Below the pieces are notes generated by a model. That model searched no databases, was not told the DNA's origin, and saw only the letters and a program-made list of their open reading frames with translations. The translations under genes were made by a program, and so were the position numbers. From Diphasiastrum complanatum (Eukaryota > Streptophyta > Lycopodiopsida > Lycopodiales > Lycopodiaceae), in contig CM055102.1 of assembly GCA_029204225.1 (NCBI GenBank), positions 44,772,484 to 44,836,483 on the forward strand: 64,000 bases of DNA, written 5' to 3'. Below, piece by piece: positions 26,017 through 40,500 of the stretch (its first letter is position 1; every line of letters begins with the position of its first letter).

Positions 26017-29000
26017 GTAACATCATCGGTGATTTTGATTTGTACATATAATTTTGTAACTGTAAGCTAGAATTGTGTGTGGCTTATCATATTCTTTTGA
26101 TTGTGAGCATTGCATTTTTTCCTTGTTTAGCTTCTACCATTGACTATGTTTAGATATCCCATGGAAAATTTCAGGGAGTTTACCCCAGTTGTAAGTGATG
26201 GGAACTTGTACAGCTTGCATAAGCATTTCCATGTTTTACTGTTCATAATTTTATAGATTGATTGCAATTAGTGCAAAGTGTTTTGTAGTGACATGAATAG
26301 GTGGGTAGTTATGAATCAATAGGGACCTCAAACACATTATCTTCTCATCCTTCTTAAGTCAAATTTGTTTGTTTTCCTAGACAGTCATTTAGAAAGTCAG
26401 TCGATATGTCATGTATTGTTGTATGGGCCTGAAATAAAGATCCGAGAGAACTGGGCCAACATGAGGCATTCTTCTTCTCAGCTTTTCAAGAAGGAAGGGA
26501 AAGATCAAGAATCCAGAGTTTGACCATGCTCACCAGGAAGAAGTTCTGTTCTCAGATGATATCAATATGGTTCTTTTTCTAGCCATGAAGGTACCTACAG
26601 ACCAGGATTTTCAAGGCATATATGTTGTGGCAAAGGCATCCAACACTGCTTCAAATGTCAGGCACAAGCACGATAATTCGAAAAACAATGGATCAAGAAC
26701 CAGTAAAAAAAAAGAAAATACTTTTGAGCCTTCAAGATGCCTTTTTAGGAAGTTATCCTATCGATGGTTGGTTTAGCTAAGGCTTTCTTGGTTGGTATAT
26801 TGTGCTTCCGATCTGAGTTATGCAACTTAAAAATGCCAATTTTGCTGGATAGGTAGTCCATTTTGACCAGGCACATATTTTCTTTTGCATATTAGAGACA
26901 AGCTTCGAGCTCAATAAGAGTTAAATGACAGAAAATGATCTTTGAGCTACACCATCTTTCCATTTCTGATCTTAGCTCATGTGAGATTATTTGTAAACAT
27001 AAACTGGCCTGCTTTTTATTCACAGGGATGTTTGCCTCTGTAGAACCTTTTGACGAAGTAAAGCATCCTTGAAACGCAGAAACACTGTGGTGGATTGGAG
27101 CTTACCCACCCAAGCAGCAGATACGACATCCTCTTTGAGACCAAAGGTGGAATGAATAAAAGCATTTGCCTCAGCCACGAGGTCCTTACCCTCAGGAGAA
27201 GCTCCCCTAACCTAGACATTGAGGGCCTTGAGATCTCGTTTTTGATGTTCTTGAATAGATTCAGAAATAACCTACTTGGATCCCTTGAGCACGTCTGCCC
27301 AAGAACTCTTCGATTGCTGCAATTGCTGCTCCAAGGAGTGAACCCGCTCTTGAAGCTTCTTTGCCGTGTCTTTTGAATCTGCATTGCCGCTTCCTTCTTC
27401 TGCCCCTTCATCTGATTCCAACTCCTTCTGGAGGTGAGTAACATCAACCTCAAGAATGCCAACTTTACCATGGAGGACCAAAACCGTATTCTCCAGATTG
27501 GAGATTTGGAATGCTTGTTGCTTGATTAGCGCAAGCAGGGATACATTGGTCTCTTGAAGAGACTCAATAATGTGGGGGAAACCAACAAAAATTCAGCTAA
27601 AAGAGACGGAGACAAGGAGGATGAAGATGAAGGGGTGAAAGAGGGAGAGGAGGAAGAAAGAGTAGAGGGGATAGTGGCAGTAGGAGAAGATGTAGATGTT
27701 GCAGGAGTGGAGGGTAAGGGCGAGGGAGAGGAAGCAGGAGAGGGAGGGGGCAACGTAAAGGGGTTTGGAGCCGTAGTAGGGATGGCTGAGAAAACAAAGG
27801 GAGAAGGGGGAGGGGTTTTCTTGTTTCCCTTCCGATTCACTGATTGCCAATCAGCCCTAATGGCAAGAAGAGAGAGAGGGACAGCCATTGGAGGGACAAC
27901 GATGAGGAGGCAAAGTGACAGGCAAAGGGATAGGTAGCGAGGGCAGGATCGCGACAACAGGAGGCAGGACAAGTAGCGAGGGCCAGGAGCGGGACATGAC
28001 AGGAGATGGAGCGGGATAGGAGAGGAGATGGAGCGGGGCAGGGCAGAACCATGAGGACAAGGGACATGAGAGGGGATGGAGCGGGACAGGAAATGGGGAT
28101 TGCAGGTGAACATCTTGAAGACCAAAATCACGGTCTTTAATACTTCTAGGGCCTTCATGCACAACAGACAAGAGTTTAACTTTGACGGTCAGCCTCTAGA
28201 GTGGTTTCATCCTATACCTATCTAGGGGTGCTTTTCAATGGCCCTTTTTTCAGTATGAGACATGCAGCTTTGGCCCGCAACTATGGGCCATGCCTCCTTG
28301 GTCCAATTGAGGGATTCTACTTTAGGAGATACATTCGTGATGCTCCCAGTAGGTGTCACCTTTTTGACATTATGGTCACTTCTATGATGGTCTATTCGAC
28401 TGAGGCTTGGTGTACCGTTCGATGTCAGATCATCATGACCAAGTTTGTAGTTCCTCCATTATTGGTTGATGCCCTTTTTTTGACTCATTTTGTATATCCA
28501 AAGAGCCTTGTCATTATCTCTTGATAGATACACATACATAGCAATCACCTCTTTGATGCAAGTCCATAGTCAGGTTTTTCATTCTTTTTGGTACTCACAA
28601 GTAGCCCGCCTTTTGGGCCTCCCAGCAGGCACTCGTGGGTATATTAGATGATTTATATATCGTGCTTATCTTCAACATACTTGGCAAGGACAGTTGGGTG
28701 TCAAACTTATCTTCTATCAGACTCCTTAAAGCTAGATGCATCGGGTTTCCTAGTTCATAGCCTCGGTACCTAGATTATTGTTTATCACATTGCTTTCCAA
28801 GGTACCCCATAAGACATGCCCGGACATGTTATTGGGGGAGATTGAGACTAAGGAGCATTTCATTTTCAAATGTCCTGCTTACTACGAGATGCATGATCAA
28901 TATTACTGCCTATTTAGAGATTCACCCACTACTTTACATTCTCTCATGGCCTACGAGGATCCTCGATGTGTGGCCCTTATGGTACATGAGATGTCCTTGA

Positions 29001-32000
29001 TGTGGAGAGTTTTGTGCCATGATCAATGAGATACTTGAGATACACAACCTCATATTACGACTTTTTTCTTTAGTAGGAGAATTTGGTGGACTCCTATTCC
29101 TATGAGAGATTGACATCATGCTCATTGATAATGTATAGCACATCACTTGCCTGCTGCCCCAGGGGTACCATGAGGGCTCCTATTTGAAGACCCCACACCA
29201 GTCGACAATAGAGTATGAGACATCGTCGTCATCAACACGTTTCTATCGCACCAGCTTCTTTGATCCCGATGAATACCTATATCACAACCTTTTTCAGCCA
29301 TCTCAGCTGAGAGCAATGTTTCACTGAAATGTGTTTCATTCAATGAAATTCCATTTGGAAAAGTCCGTTGTAAACGGACTGTTTGAAACGGATTCTAAAA
29401 TTAGAGCAAAAAAAAAAAAAAACCCTCCTAATGTGTGTGTGTGAAAGTTTGGCATATAAAACTTTAGTTAGAAGTTCCATAGCTGACGGTAAGGCCTCTT
29501 CATGACTTGGCCTTCCACTCCCTGAGCGAAAACACACTTATTAGGACCATCTGTGATCGTAACAGACATGCTAGAGGTTAGTTTTGAATTTTTATCCTTG
29601 ACAGAACCCAACATGGATTAATGCACCTGAACTGGACCATCCTGCACCCGAAATAGTCGGCAAATTACACAGTAATTATGCTCTTAATTAGAGCTTTCAT
29701 CTGATACCCATATTGCCCAAAAACAAAACCCAAAAAAAAAATAAAAAAAAAATGTTTCTTTAATTTTTTCAAAAAATTCCGAAACTCGTTTCAGAAACGC
29801 GTTTCTGAACGCGATTCTGAAATGCGTTTCAGAAACGCAGTGCAACTATGGTTAGAACCCAGTAGGGTATAGTGGAATTATGAATACCATGTGCATGTGC
29901 ACTGTGTGATGTATCTTAATGTCTCATTGAGTCCTTAGTCATCTACGTGTCGATTACCAATTGTTATATTGTCATTATATAGAGCGATAATCACTGTTTA
30001 GTCACTTAAACAACACTTGGTTTTTCTTTAACAAAAGGCTAGGAATAAACCAAGTCAAAAAAAACCTAAGAATGTTTCAATGTTTCTTTCCCGTTTCAAA
30101 CACATTGCGAAAGGGCTTTTCGAAAAGGTCCACAAAACATTGGCTGAGAGTGCATGTATACCATTGCTGCACATAGTCCTGGCACCATATTTATCATTGA
30201 GTTCATATTTCATTTCTGTGTCAGCTTTCAGTTCTAGTATTTCTATTTTTTTGCAATTTAAGACGTTCTTACGCTCCCTTAGTGTAGTGGTGCAACGTGT
30301 GATGTGTCTCTGATTTGCAATAGTTTGTTTTGTCAACCATAGTGACACTTCTTTTGCATCCAGTGCTTTCAAACACTAATAAAACGGAGAACCAAAGACT
30401 TGAGTGTTCACATGGCTTTAACTTTTTTGAAAGTCCATTTCTAGTGTGTGAATTTTGTTAGATATGATTTCTGAATTGTTAAACTTTGTAGATTTTTCTT
30501 CGAAGCAAATAATCCCTCTAAAAAAGCATTTACTTGGCTAACACAAACATGTAAATCACTCTTCTTATTGTAATAATTTACTTGCCTTTTTGGAGTTCAC
30601 AAGCACAAATAGGAGGCACATATAGAAAAGAAGGAAAGCTCTCCCAAGCTGTGTTGCATTATGAAAAATTCACTTAATAACAATGGGCAGAACTAGAATA
30701 CTGAGGCGTGAATAGAGCTTTTTGTTTCTCAATCGCTGTTGTTGGCATCTCTTGTGCAAAGGTCTATTTTGAAAATTCCTGTGTCAAAAGATTATGTTTA
30801 GAAGTGTGGACTATTAGCAAAATGATATTTTCAATTATGTGCAGGTTGTTGCTACTTACAGGAGGATGGCTGATTTTTCTTGCATGCTTTTATCCTGTTC
30901 ACAACCTATTGAAAGACCATGATAAGTTGCGTCGAAAGTTGGAGGTTAGTTGTATAGCTTATCATATGTCTTCCTCTTTCTTGATATGTGTCATTGGGTC
31001 ATTGGCCAGAGGGGTCAATGCAGCTTCTCATCCTTGTTGAAAATTAACTGACCATTATACAGTAAAAGCTTCATAATAGCCTTCTACAAGTACTACTGTT
31101 GAACTTAAACTATAAATACCTTCAGCTATAATTGTTAATATCATTGCATCAATATATCCATTTATCCAAGAAATTTATTGAAATACTTTGCAGAGAGGTC
31201 TGGTGGAGTTTCTTTGTGGAGCTTTTGTGGCTTCTTGGACTGGTGTTATTAAATATCATGGACCACGTCCTACCAGCCGCCCAAAACAGGTTAATACTCA
31301 AAATAGTTCCCTATGAACTTATTCCACTGTGGGATTATTGTTCAATGTTCATGACTCTCATTAGTTCTTTGGTATGTATTCACATTGTAGGTTTTTGTTG
31401 CCAATCACACTTCCATGATTGACTTCATAATATTGGAGCAAACAACAGCCTTTGCTTGCATCATGCAGAAACACCCGGGTTGGGTTGGTAAGTCATCTTC
31501 AGTTGCACATCTCTAAGTCAAAAAGTATACACATTGATCATATAACAAAGGTGAAAGAGGGGGTCTAACATGCAATGAAGCTGATGATGTATACAAATAA
31601 TGACAGCTTTTTCTATCTTGTAACCCCCTCTTGGATCCATTGGATTGAGTCCTTTGCTTTTCATATTACCAGTCATGCGTTGTTACTTTATTTGCAAGCT
31701 TTTTGGCAGATTTTAGTCATCTTGATGTGCTTCTAGAGAGTCTTTTGAAACACCACCTTTGCAAATCATGTAGAGTGCTTTGTTTTCTAAGATCTTGGAA
31801 AGTATCCTGAAAAATGCAATAAGGATAAAGATTCTACACGAACCTTTGTGATGTATACGGAGAAAATAGTAGATACATTTATGTACTCTCTTGTGCAAGG
31901 TGGAAGGATCATGACCCATGCCCATGCCCTATCAATGCTGTGGGCTGGAGTACAAGAGTGGATGTGAAATGCGATACAGTGCTACATGAGGTGGATGTGT

Positions 32001-34545
32001 TGACCTAGTCTCCCATTTTTAGAGCTTCATGGATGTAGCACATCAGTTAAGTTGTAGCCATCTCTTGAGCTTGACATCCTGATTGTGTGGCCTCTTGGTA
32101 GGAACGACATAAACTTAGAAAGGCAAAGCTAGTATGTACCACCCAGCCAACGCATGCCCCTCCTAGCCCAGTGTGCTGCATGTATGGGTTACTGATGCAT
32201 AAGGAGTCGCAGTCAGCTGCTGTAGGACTGCATGACTCTTGACTGACATGCATGTGACTGATTAGGCAATCCCAACCCACATACCCAGTACATGTATGCA
32301 TGCATGCCCCTACGATGGTTAGCTGCACCTAGAAGTTATGTTAGGTTCGGTATGGTCATCGTCTCGTAACACTTCCTCCCCCTTAGTCCTCTAAGACAAA
32401 ATCTGGATATAGTTGACGAAGTATGGTGCCTCTTTCCCAAGTGGCATTCTCAACCGGCTGATCCTTTCACTTGACTAAATATTCTTGATATAGAGTATGA
32501 CATGTCTGCATCTCCCTAGAGTCAAGAATGCTTTCTAGCTCATGTAGAAGTTGCTGAGAGTCCACAGGCGTAACTAGAACAGTGTCCCTGACTAGATTAT
32601 CTTATCTACTTAAAGCCCTTCGTGACTGGAGACTACAATACTTTAGTTTTGGTATAGAGATGATGGAATATTGCTCTCCAAAAACCCCCATCAAACTTAT
32701 TGTCCTGGTCCCTGACTATTTCGAAAGGAAGGCCGTATAATTTAGATAGCCCGTCTATAAACAACCCTGTTAACTTTGGACCTATGACAGTTGTTTTGGT
32801 CAGAATAAAATGAGCCATTTTAGTCAAACGGTCAACTATGACCCATATAGCATCATGACCCTTACGGGTCCTAGGCAAGTCTACTATAAAATCCATGGAA
32901 ATACTTTTCCATTTATCAGCTGGTATTTCTAACGTCTGTAACAACCCTCCTGCCTTTAGATGCTCTGCTTTATTAATTTGAACTTCTGGCAACTGGTTGC
33001 ATACTCCTGGGAGTCCTTTGTCATATTGGGCCAGAAGAATTGCCTCCGAAGAAGCTAAGTTTTCTAAATTCCTGGGTGTCCGCTCTAGGGTTGTCATGAC
33101 ATTCGTATAGTACTTGGCGCCTCAAATCCTCTAATTTGGGAACACATATTTTGTTTTTGTAAAGTGGGTACTCATCCTTAATGGAATACTGTTTCCGTTT
33201 GAATCCTTGAGAACTAGATCTCTCAACCTTAATGGTATGCTTGGATTCTACAGACTCAGAATCCTCAACGCAATTTGGCATATGCTTGGACTCGTCATCC
33301 TCAACGAAAGCTATCGTATACTTGGATGAATCTTCCCCAGCCCTAGGAACGGGTTCAAAAGTCTATACATCTATGTCTTGAATTGTTTTCCAGACTATGG
33401 AGAAATATGCTTGACCTTTGCATTTCCCCCTTAAGGACTTGAGTAACTGATTACAGATTTGGGTAAAACTTAAGTCGTTTACCATTGGCATTTTGGTAAG
33501 AGCATCTGCCACTTTTTTGAATTTTCCCTGTCTATATCTAATCATAGATGCCCAGCGTTTCTAAAACACATTTCAGAATCGCGTTCAAAAACGCGGTTCA
33601 GAAATGTGTTTTTGAAATTTTAAAAAAAAATTCTAGAAACGTTTTTTTTTTTTTGGTTTTTTTGGTTTTTGGGCAATATGGGTATCAGATGAAAGCTCTA
33701 ATTAAGAGCATAATTACTGTGTAATTTGCCGACTATTTCGGGTGCAGGATGGTCCAGTTCAGGTGCATTAATCCATGTTGGGTTTTTGTCAAGGATAAAA
33801 ATTCAAAACTAACCTCTAGCCTGTTCGTTACGATCACAGATGGTCCCAGTAAGTGTGTTTTCACTCAGGAAGTTGGAAGGCCAAATCATGCAGAGGCCTT
33901 ACCCCAAACCCCTCACCGGGGGGCTACCGCCCCCTGGACCCCCTGTTTCTCGGGGGGCTACCGCCCCCCGAACCCCTTGAGCATTTATTGAAAACCAGAG
34001 CACATAACAACCAAATAGCTATTGAAAATAAGATCTATTTGTGCCCCATCTATTGCACTTCTAAGAGGCAAAACGCTGGTTTGACCATTGATCCCCTAAA
34101 AAAATTTCAGCCATAAGCTATTTTTCCAATTTTTTTTTTTTTAAACGATTCTGGGTATAGAATCGCGTTTCTCAGAAACGCGGTTTTAGAAACGCGTCCT
34201 CCCCAAAACGCATTTCTGGGCATCTATGTATCTAATAGACAGGAAAAATTCCTGCATTAATTCAGCCCATCGAGCTTTCCGATCCCTAAGCTCAGGCTGA
34301 TCACATAAATTTCTAAGGCTTTCATGATCCATCAGGATCTCAAAACTAACACTGTACAAATAGTGTCGGCAAGTTTTAAGGGCATGAATGATTGAAAAAA
34401 GTTCTTTTTCATAAGCGTCATAGTTGTGTCGAACCGCGGTTTGAACCGAAAAAAAAAAACTTAAATTTTTTTTCAAAGAAAAAACGGTTCGAACCCGTTT
34501 TTAAAAAAAAAAAACGGTTCGAATTGTTTTGTTTTGGCATTTTCC

Positions 34546-34577
<32 letters not shown>

Positions 34578-37500
34578 CCTTCGGGGTTTTTTTCTAGTGT
34601 CCTAGGTATCCAGAACACATTCTGCTGGAAGTTGCAAATATGGAGCAAATGCATAACTTCATAATTTCTCATTCTTATGAAGCCCTTCATTCCAGGAAAA
34701 GATTCATAAGTTGATAAAGTTGATAAATCAGCACTATCGAATGCTCATTATGCTAACAACATCATGTGGTTTTTGTACAGGTTGGCTTCAGACTCTTCCA
34801 CTAGATAGCTTGGGATGCATCATGTTCAACCGCAACGAGGCCCAAGACAGGCTTTTAGTTGCTAAAAAGTAAGGCTAAGAGAGACGTAAAGGAATTTTCT
34901 TTTGTTAGAATGTTTATCCAATCATGGGGTTGAGAAAAGAGAATCATTAGACACCATAGTTGTCTCACATCGTTACCTTTGGTTTTTAACAGATTAAGAG
35001 AACACGTGGAGAATCCAGAAAGCAATCCACTGCTTATATTTCCGGAGGGTACTTGTGTGAATAACGAGTATGTTGTAATGTTCAAAAAGGTGATTATTGT
35101 TGACCTTAGTTATCATTTTTAAGAGTAACAAGTATGCCACAAGTGGGCAACAAGGTGACTCCTGCTCTCCTGGTATTGTGTTGAACAGATTTCAGTTGCT
35201 GTTTCATCAAAGCCTGCATTTCTATTTTCTTGAAAAATTGTGCCTACGCTGATTATGACTTGCCAAAGAAGGAAAATCTGTGAATTTTTTAGCCTGTAAC
35301 ATCTTGTCGAAGCTTTAGAGCCAAGTCATTTGTTTGAACAAGAAGATATCTTTGAGTCTTGACTAGGAACTCCATATTAGTTTTATATCTTGATTCATTC
35401 GATGTTTATGGTCTGTTTGATGAGGCAAGTTGAACTTTGAATGGCAATATAAGAAAATTTTATTTTTCCGTATCTCTGTTTTTTATATTGATTGTTATAG
35501 AAGATAGCTAAGGTGCATTGGTTGCAAAATTTCTGAACATCACGATAATAGGGTTACTGAATGTCTTATTGAGCTCATTTCAGAACGTTTACTTACAGTT
35601 TCAATGAGGGAAGTATTGTTAGCAACTGGTAAGTGGATGTAAGCTTAAGTCATCGAGCTTATTCTCTCTTCACATGCCACATCCCTTGCATGGATTATCA
35701 AACTGACAGTGGAGATATTAGATCTCCATCTATGAAATGCACAGCTTGCAATTTAATTTGATCCGAGTGATATTATGAATCTTAACTATATGAGCTTGGC
35801 TGCGGGCTTGGATCATGTAGTTCAGCAATGTTTTTTTTTTCACTCTGCTGTATACAAGTGGACTTCTTTCTAAGTCTGGGTGTAAACTCAATTGGGTAAT
35901 TATAGTCAGATCCTCTTGGATTTGTAACTTGTGACAGCTTTTGACTTGAGATTGCTTTACATGCAACTCCTCGCGAACAAGGTTGTTAAAGAAAAATTGG
36001 TATGCATCAAAGCTTTCAAGTTTAGAAACGGCATACATTCTTTCAACCTATAATGCATGACTCTTTTTTGTTGTAGGGTGCTTTTGAACTAGGGTGCACT
36101 GTGTACCCAATTGCCATGAAGTACAATAAGATCTTTGTAGATGCCTTCTGGAACAGCAGAAAGTAAGTAATTCCTGGCCATTTTAATTCCAATCTTCAAT
36201 AAATAGCATTCAAAACTACTATATGGTAAGACTACTGTGTCTTTAAACGACAACCTTCTCCAGGATAGTTCTTGATTTTTCGTTGTGAAATTTTATTTAT
36301 TATCAGGATGAACAATTATTTCTAGCTTTTAACTTCAATATGATCAAAAAATATATATGCAGACTACACAGCCATGGATAACACCTATTTTATAGTTTAC
36401 AGCAGAATTGTTCCATTTTCTTGCAGAAAGTTTCTGTTTTGATTTTCAAATCTATATACATAGAGGGCTGGTTAAGTGAGAAGGCTGGATTCTAGGTTCC
36501 TTCCAGTTGCCAAAATGGTAATAAGAGGTTCTGGACCGTTCTGGTTATAGAAGTTTTATTGAAAATCCAAAATCAGAGCAACCATTCCAGCACATGGTCC
36601 TTCACTCATTGCAGGACCATTTATCTCATTCCTAGAGCTGGAAGTTGGTTTCAGAGCATTGACGGATCTTTTCGATTGGGCCAATATGTTTTATTTGAAA
36701 TATCTATTTTCCTGTGTCGAAAAGCTTAGTGCTTCTGATTCGGTGCAGTAAGCACTTGCACAGTTCAAGCTGTCCAATGACAATAGATTAGGTCCTGCAG
36801 AGCAGTTCAAGAGATAAGAGATGTTCAGAGAGTATAGGATACAGATTGATAATTTGTACTGAATTGCAAAATGTCATATTAAGGGTTATAAAAGTCTCTC
36901 TAAGGCTGATTACGTTGAAAGAAAGTAGTAGAGACTTTATGCTTTATGGTTAGAATATATATTTGGGTGCCATCCTTTGTCTTCATGAGAAACTGAAGTA
37001 GTGGATGCAGTGGCATTATTTGGCACTATGGGCAAAATTTCAAGGAATGGCCGATTTATAAGGAGCCTTTTATGGGTATACAGAAAGATGAGGCTGCTCT
37101 CCTGTTGCAATTTTTTCCAGTTATTGTATTCAAACAAAAATAAGATTCTGAAAATAAGTTAAATTTGTACTTCAAAACTTGTAAGATTGAGTATAACATG
37201 GTATCTATACGAATTCAGCGTATCACGTTGTGTTGCATATCTTGAGCATCCTAGTTTTGCAGGCAATCGTTCACACAGCATTTATTGCGGTTGATGACGT
37301 CATGGGCTGTTGTATGTGATGTTTGGTACATGGAACCCCAGACTATACTGCCTGACGAAACCCCCATCGAGTTTGCTGAAAGGTAAATTTAGCACTGAGT
37401 GCTTTTCTGACAGCTGGATGTTCTTAAAACTAGTTATCAGCTAAGCAACGCTTCGCCCTGGGAATGGTTAGTTTGATATTTTGAATTACTGTCAAAGCTT

Positions 37501-40500
37501 GCTGATAATTCCTTTTCTCTATTTAGCCTTCCAAGTAGTTTTTTAAGTTGCTCAACTTGATGAAAATGGTCTGCAGGGTGCGCAATTTGATAGGAGAAAG
37601 GGCTGGAATAAAAATGGTCCCCTGGGATGGCTATTTGAAGTATCAACGTCCTAGCCCAAAGCTAAAACAAAAAAAGTAAGAAATTGAACAAGGATTTTCA
37701 TTGGTTATGCAAGATTGCATCATGATCTACTTTATGGTCTTTCCCATATTTACTCCAAAAGATCATGTTGCTAAAACTGCAGCATAGTGGCTTTGCTTCA
37801 CTACCAAGTATTAGAACTGCCCCAAAAATCAATGAAATAAGCAAATGAACTTGTGCAATTAATACATATAGATTGTGGGATGACCTATTGTTTATCTGCA
37901 CTGTGCAGCGGTCCTTTTAATGTATATAATACTTCTTAGAGCTCAAAAGACCATGATCCAATAGCACAAGAACACATACAAAGCAAGAAATAGCATAGGC
38001 AATCAAGATTCAATAGGCACAAAAAGATGTCCTCTTCATTTCCATGTTCAGACATTTATACATTCACGTGTAGCTGTCTCAAGATCCTGTATATCACACC
38101 ATAATGATGACACGCCAAGTGTCAGACTCCCACTCTGATCTTCTCTTCAAACCTTGCTAATTTCCTGCATACACAAGCATCAAATTACTTTTAACACAAG
38201 ATGGAGCTGGCTGCCTTGTCTCCTCCCAGACTTTGCTGCATAGATTATGATCTGGAATGCCTTTCTCTAGGCTCACTTATCCAAAATCCTCAAGCACCCC
38301 TTAACCCTGACCCTTCCCAAATCTCGACACATGGCCAACTCCATGCACAATCGACACTTGCCACTTGGCAATACCCTGACACATAGGCAAGTGAGTAGGC
38401 TGACATGTGTCACTCATCCATTGGACCAAATGTCCCAGTGGGCATGTGACACGTGTCATGTTTGACCGGTCAACCCATACATGTGTCACTCATTCACTAG
38501 ACCAAGTGTCCCCATGAGCATATGACATGTGTCACGTTGACTAGTCAACTCTCCTACTTTTTAGGAGGTCAGTCCAGCCACTCCGAATTAATGACCCAGT
38601 ACCCTATACCCAAGCAACATGCAACTCTGAGGCTCAGAAACATCATTAACAATATTATTTACATTTTTGTTACAAAGGTCACCACAGGCCGGTGACTTAG
38701 CCATTTCTGTATTTACAAGAAGTACATCTATAAGTAAAAACAGTAAACAACCGAGACAGGGAGTAAAAGCTGTAACATCCCTTCCCCCCTCAGGTAACAT
38801 CGTCCGCGATGGCAAAGCTAGGGTACTGTGCACACAGACTGTGCGCGGTCTCCCAGGTACCATCAGAAAGAGGCCTGCCATGCCAAGCGACCAAGTACTC
38901 ACGGATCAGACGGTTGCGTAAATGCCTCTCCCGCCTATCCAATACCCTCGCTGGCCCATGGGTTACTTCTCCTTGCTCCTGGAATGCAAACAAACCGTCA
39001 GACAACAAGTTATCACCGTTATGTAAAACCCGTTTCAATCTAGAAACATGAAATACAAGATGCACTTTACAAGTTTTAGGAAAATCTAACTTATAAGAAA
39101 CATCACTGATTCTTTTAACAATTTTCCAGGGTCCACAATAACGCGGGGACAACTTGTAACATTTGCCTGTCTTAAGGGTCTTAGAGTCCTTGGGTACTTG
39201 GAGAAACACCATGTCTCCTACCACAAACTCTCTAGGCGTGCGATGCTGATCAGCATATGACTTTGCTTGATCCATCGCTTGCCTACTATTAACCTTCGCT
39301 AACTCAAGCATTTCATTCATTTGAGTTAGAAAATTAGCCGCAATAGGCACTCTCTGAGGAATTCCTTCCGTAACAGGGCTAGCTGGCCTAAATCCATAGT
39401 TAAGCTCGAAAGGACTCATCTTAGTACTCACATTTTTCTTGTCATTGTAAGCAAACTCCAACAGTGGCAAGTACTTCTCCCACTGAGTTTGCTTATCACC
39501 AACAAATGCTCTAAGCATATCCTCTAAGGTCTGGTTGACTCTCTCAGTTTGGCCATCCGTTTCAGGATGCTCCGTACTGCTCATTCTCAATTGAACTTCA
39601 AGTTTGGCCATAACTGCAGTCCAAAAGTTTCCAGTGAATCGAGTATCCCTGGCAGACACTACGGATAACGGTAATCCATGAAGTCTGAACACATGCTCGA
39701 TAAACAAATTAGCTACTCCAGCCGCATCAATCTTTTTACGCGTTGGAATAAAATGAGCCATTTTCGTGAGTCTGTCAACTACGACCAAGATAGAATCATG
39801 CTGCAACTGTGTGCGAGGCAAGTTGGTGACAAAATCCATGGAGATACTCTCCCATCTTCCTTCTGGCACAGGTTGTGGGTATAAAACTCCACGAGGTTAA
39901 ATCCTTTCAGCTTTAGTGACTTGGCACTTCAAACAATGCCTCACGTAATGGTAAACATCTTTTTTAAGCTTAGGCCACCAGAAGTTACATAAGATCAACT
40001 CATAGGTCTTATCCACACCAGGATGACTTGCACTAGGGCTATCATGACATAAATGCCTACGCAGCTCCTCACAAGCTGGAATGAGAAGTTTGCCATTTCT
40101 CCTGATCATACCATCTTCTATGGTATATTCAAGGTAAGTGTGAGTCAAGAGACCAGAACTCTCATCCTGAGATTCTACTTGCGCAAGATTTGCCTCCCTC
40201 ACAATTCCTTGACAATGAGGATCCTCTTGCTGAGCCTGTCTGATCTCAGCAATCAGGTCATTTTCTATGACCACAAAAGACATCTGATACAATATCCGAG
40301 ATAATGCATCAGCCACACGATTTTCGGCACCTTTCTTGTACCGAATTTCCATGTGAAATTCCTGCATCAACTCAGCCCACCTGGCTTGCCGCCCTCTTAG
40401 GTCCGGTTATGGTCGGTGTACACATAGAATTCTGCACCATACAAATAATGCCTCCATGCCTAACACCAAGGGTCGTGAAACACCGACTTTGCCCCTAGGA

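Noticed and set aside
27554-27937. Plus-strand acidic/Gly-rich open frame (127 codons)
   Set aside because: It is the antisense of the Pro/Ser-rich N-terminus of LINE ORF1.
33880-33975. Repeated ggggggctaccgcccc words as a possible regulatory array
   Set aside because: They lie inside the MITE and look like internal tandem sequence of that element.
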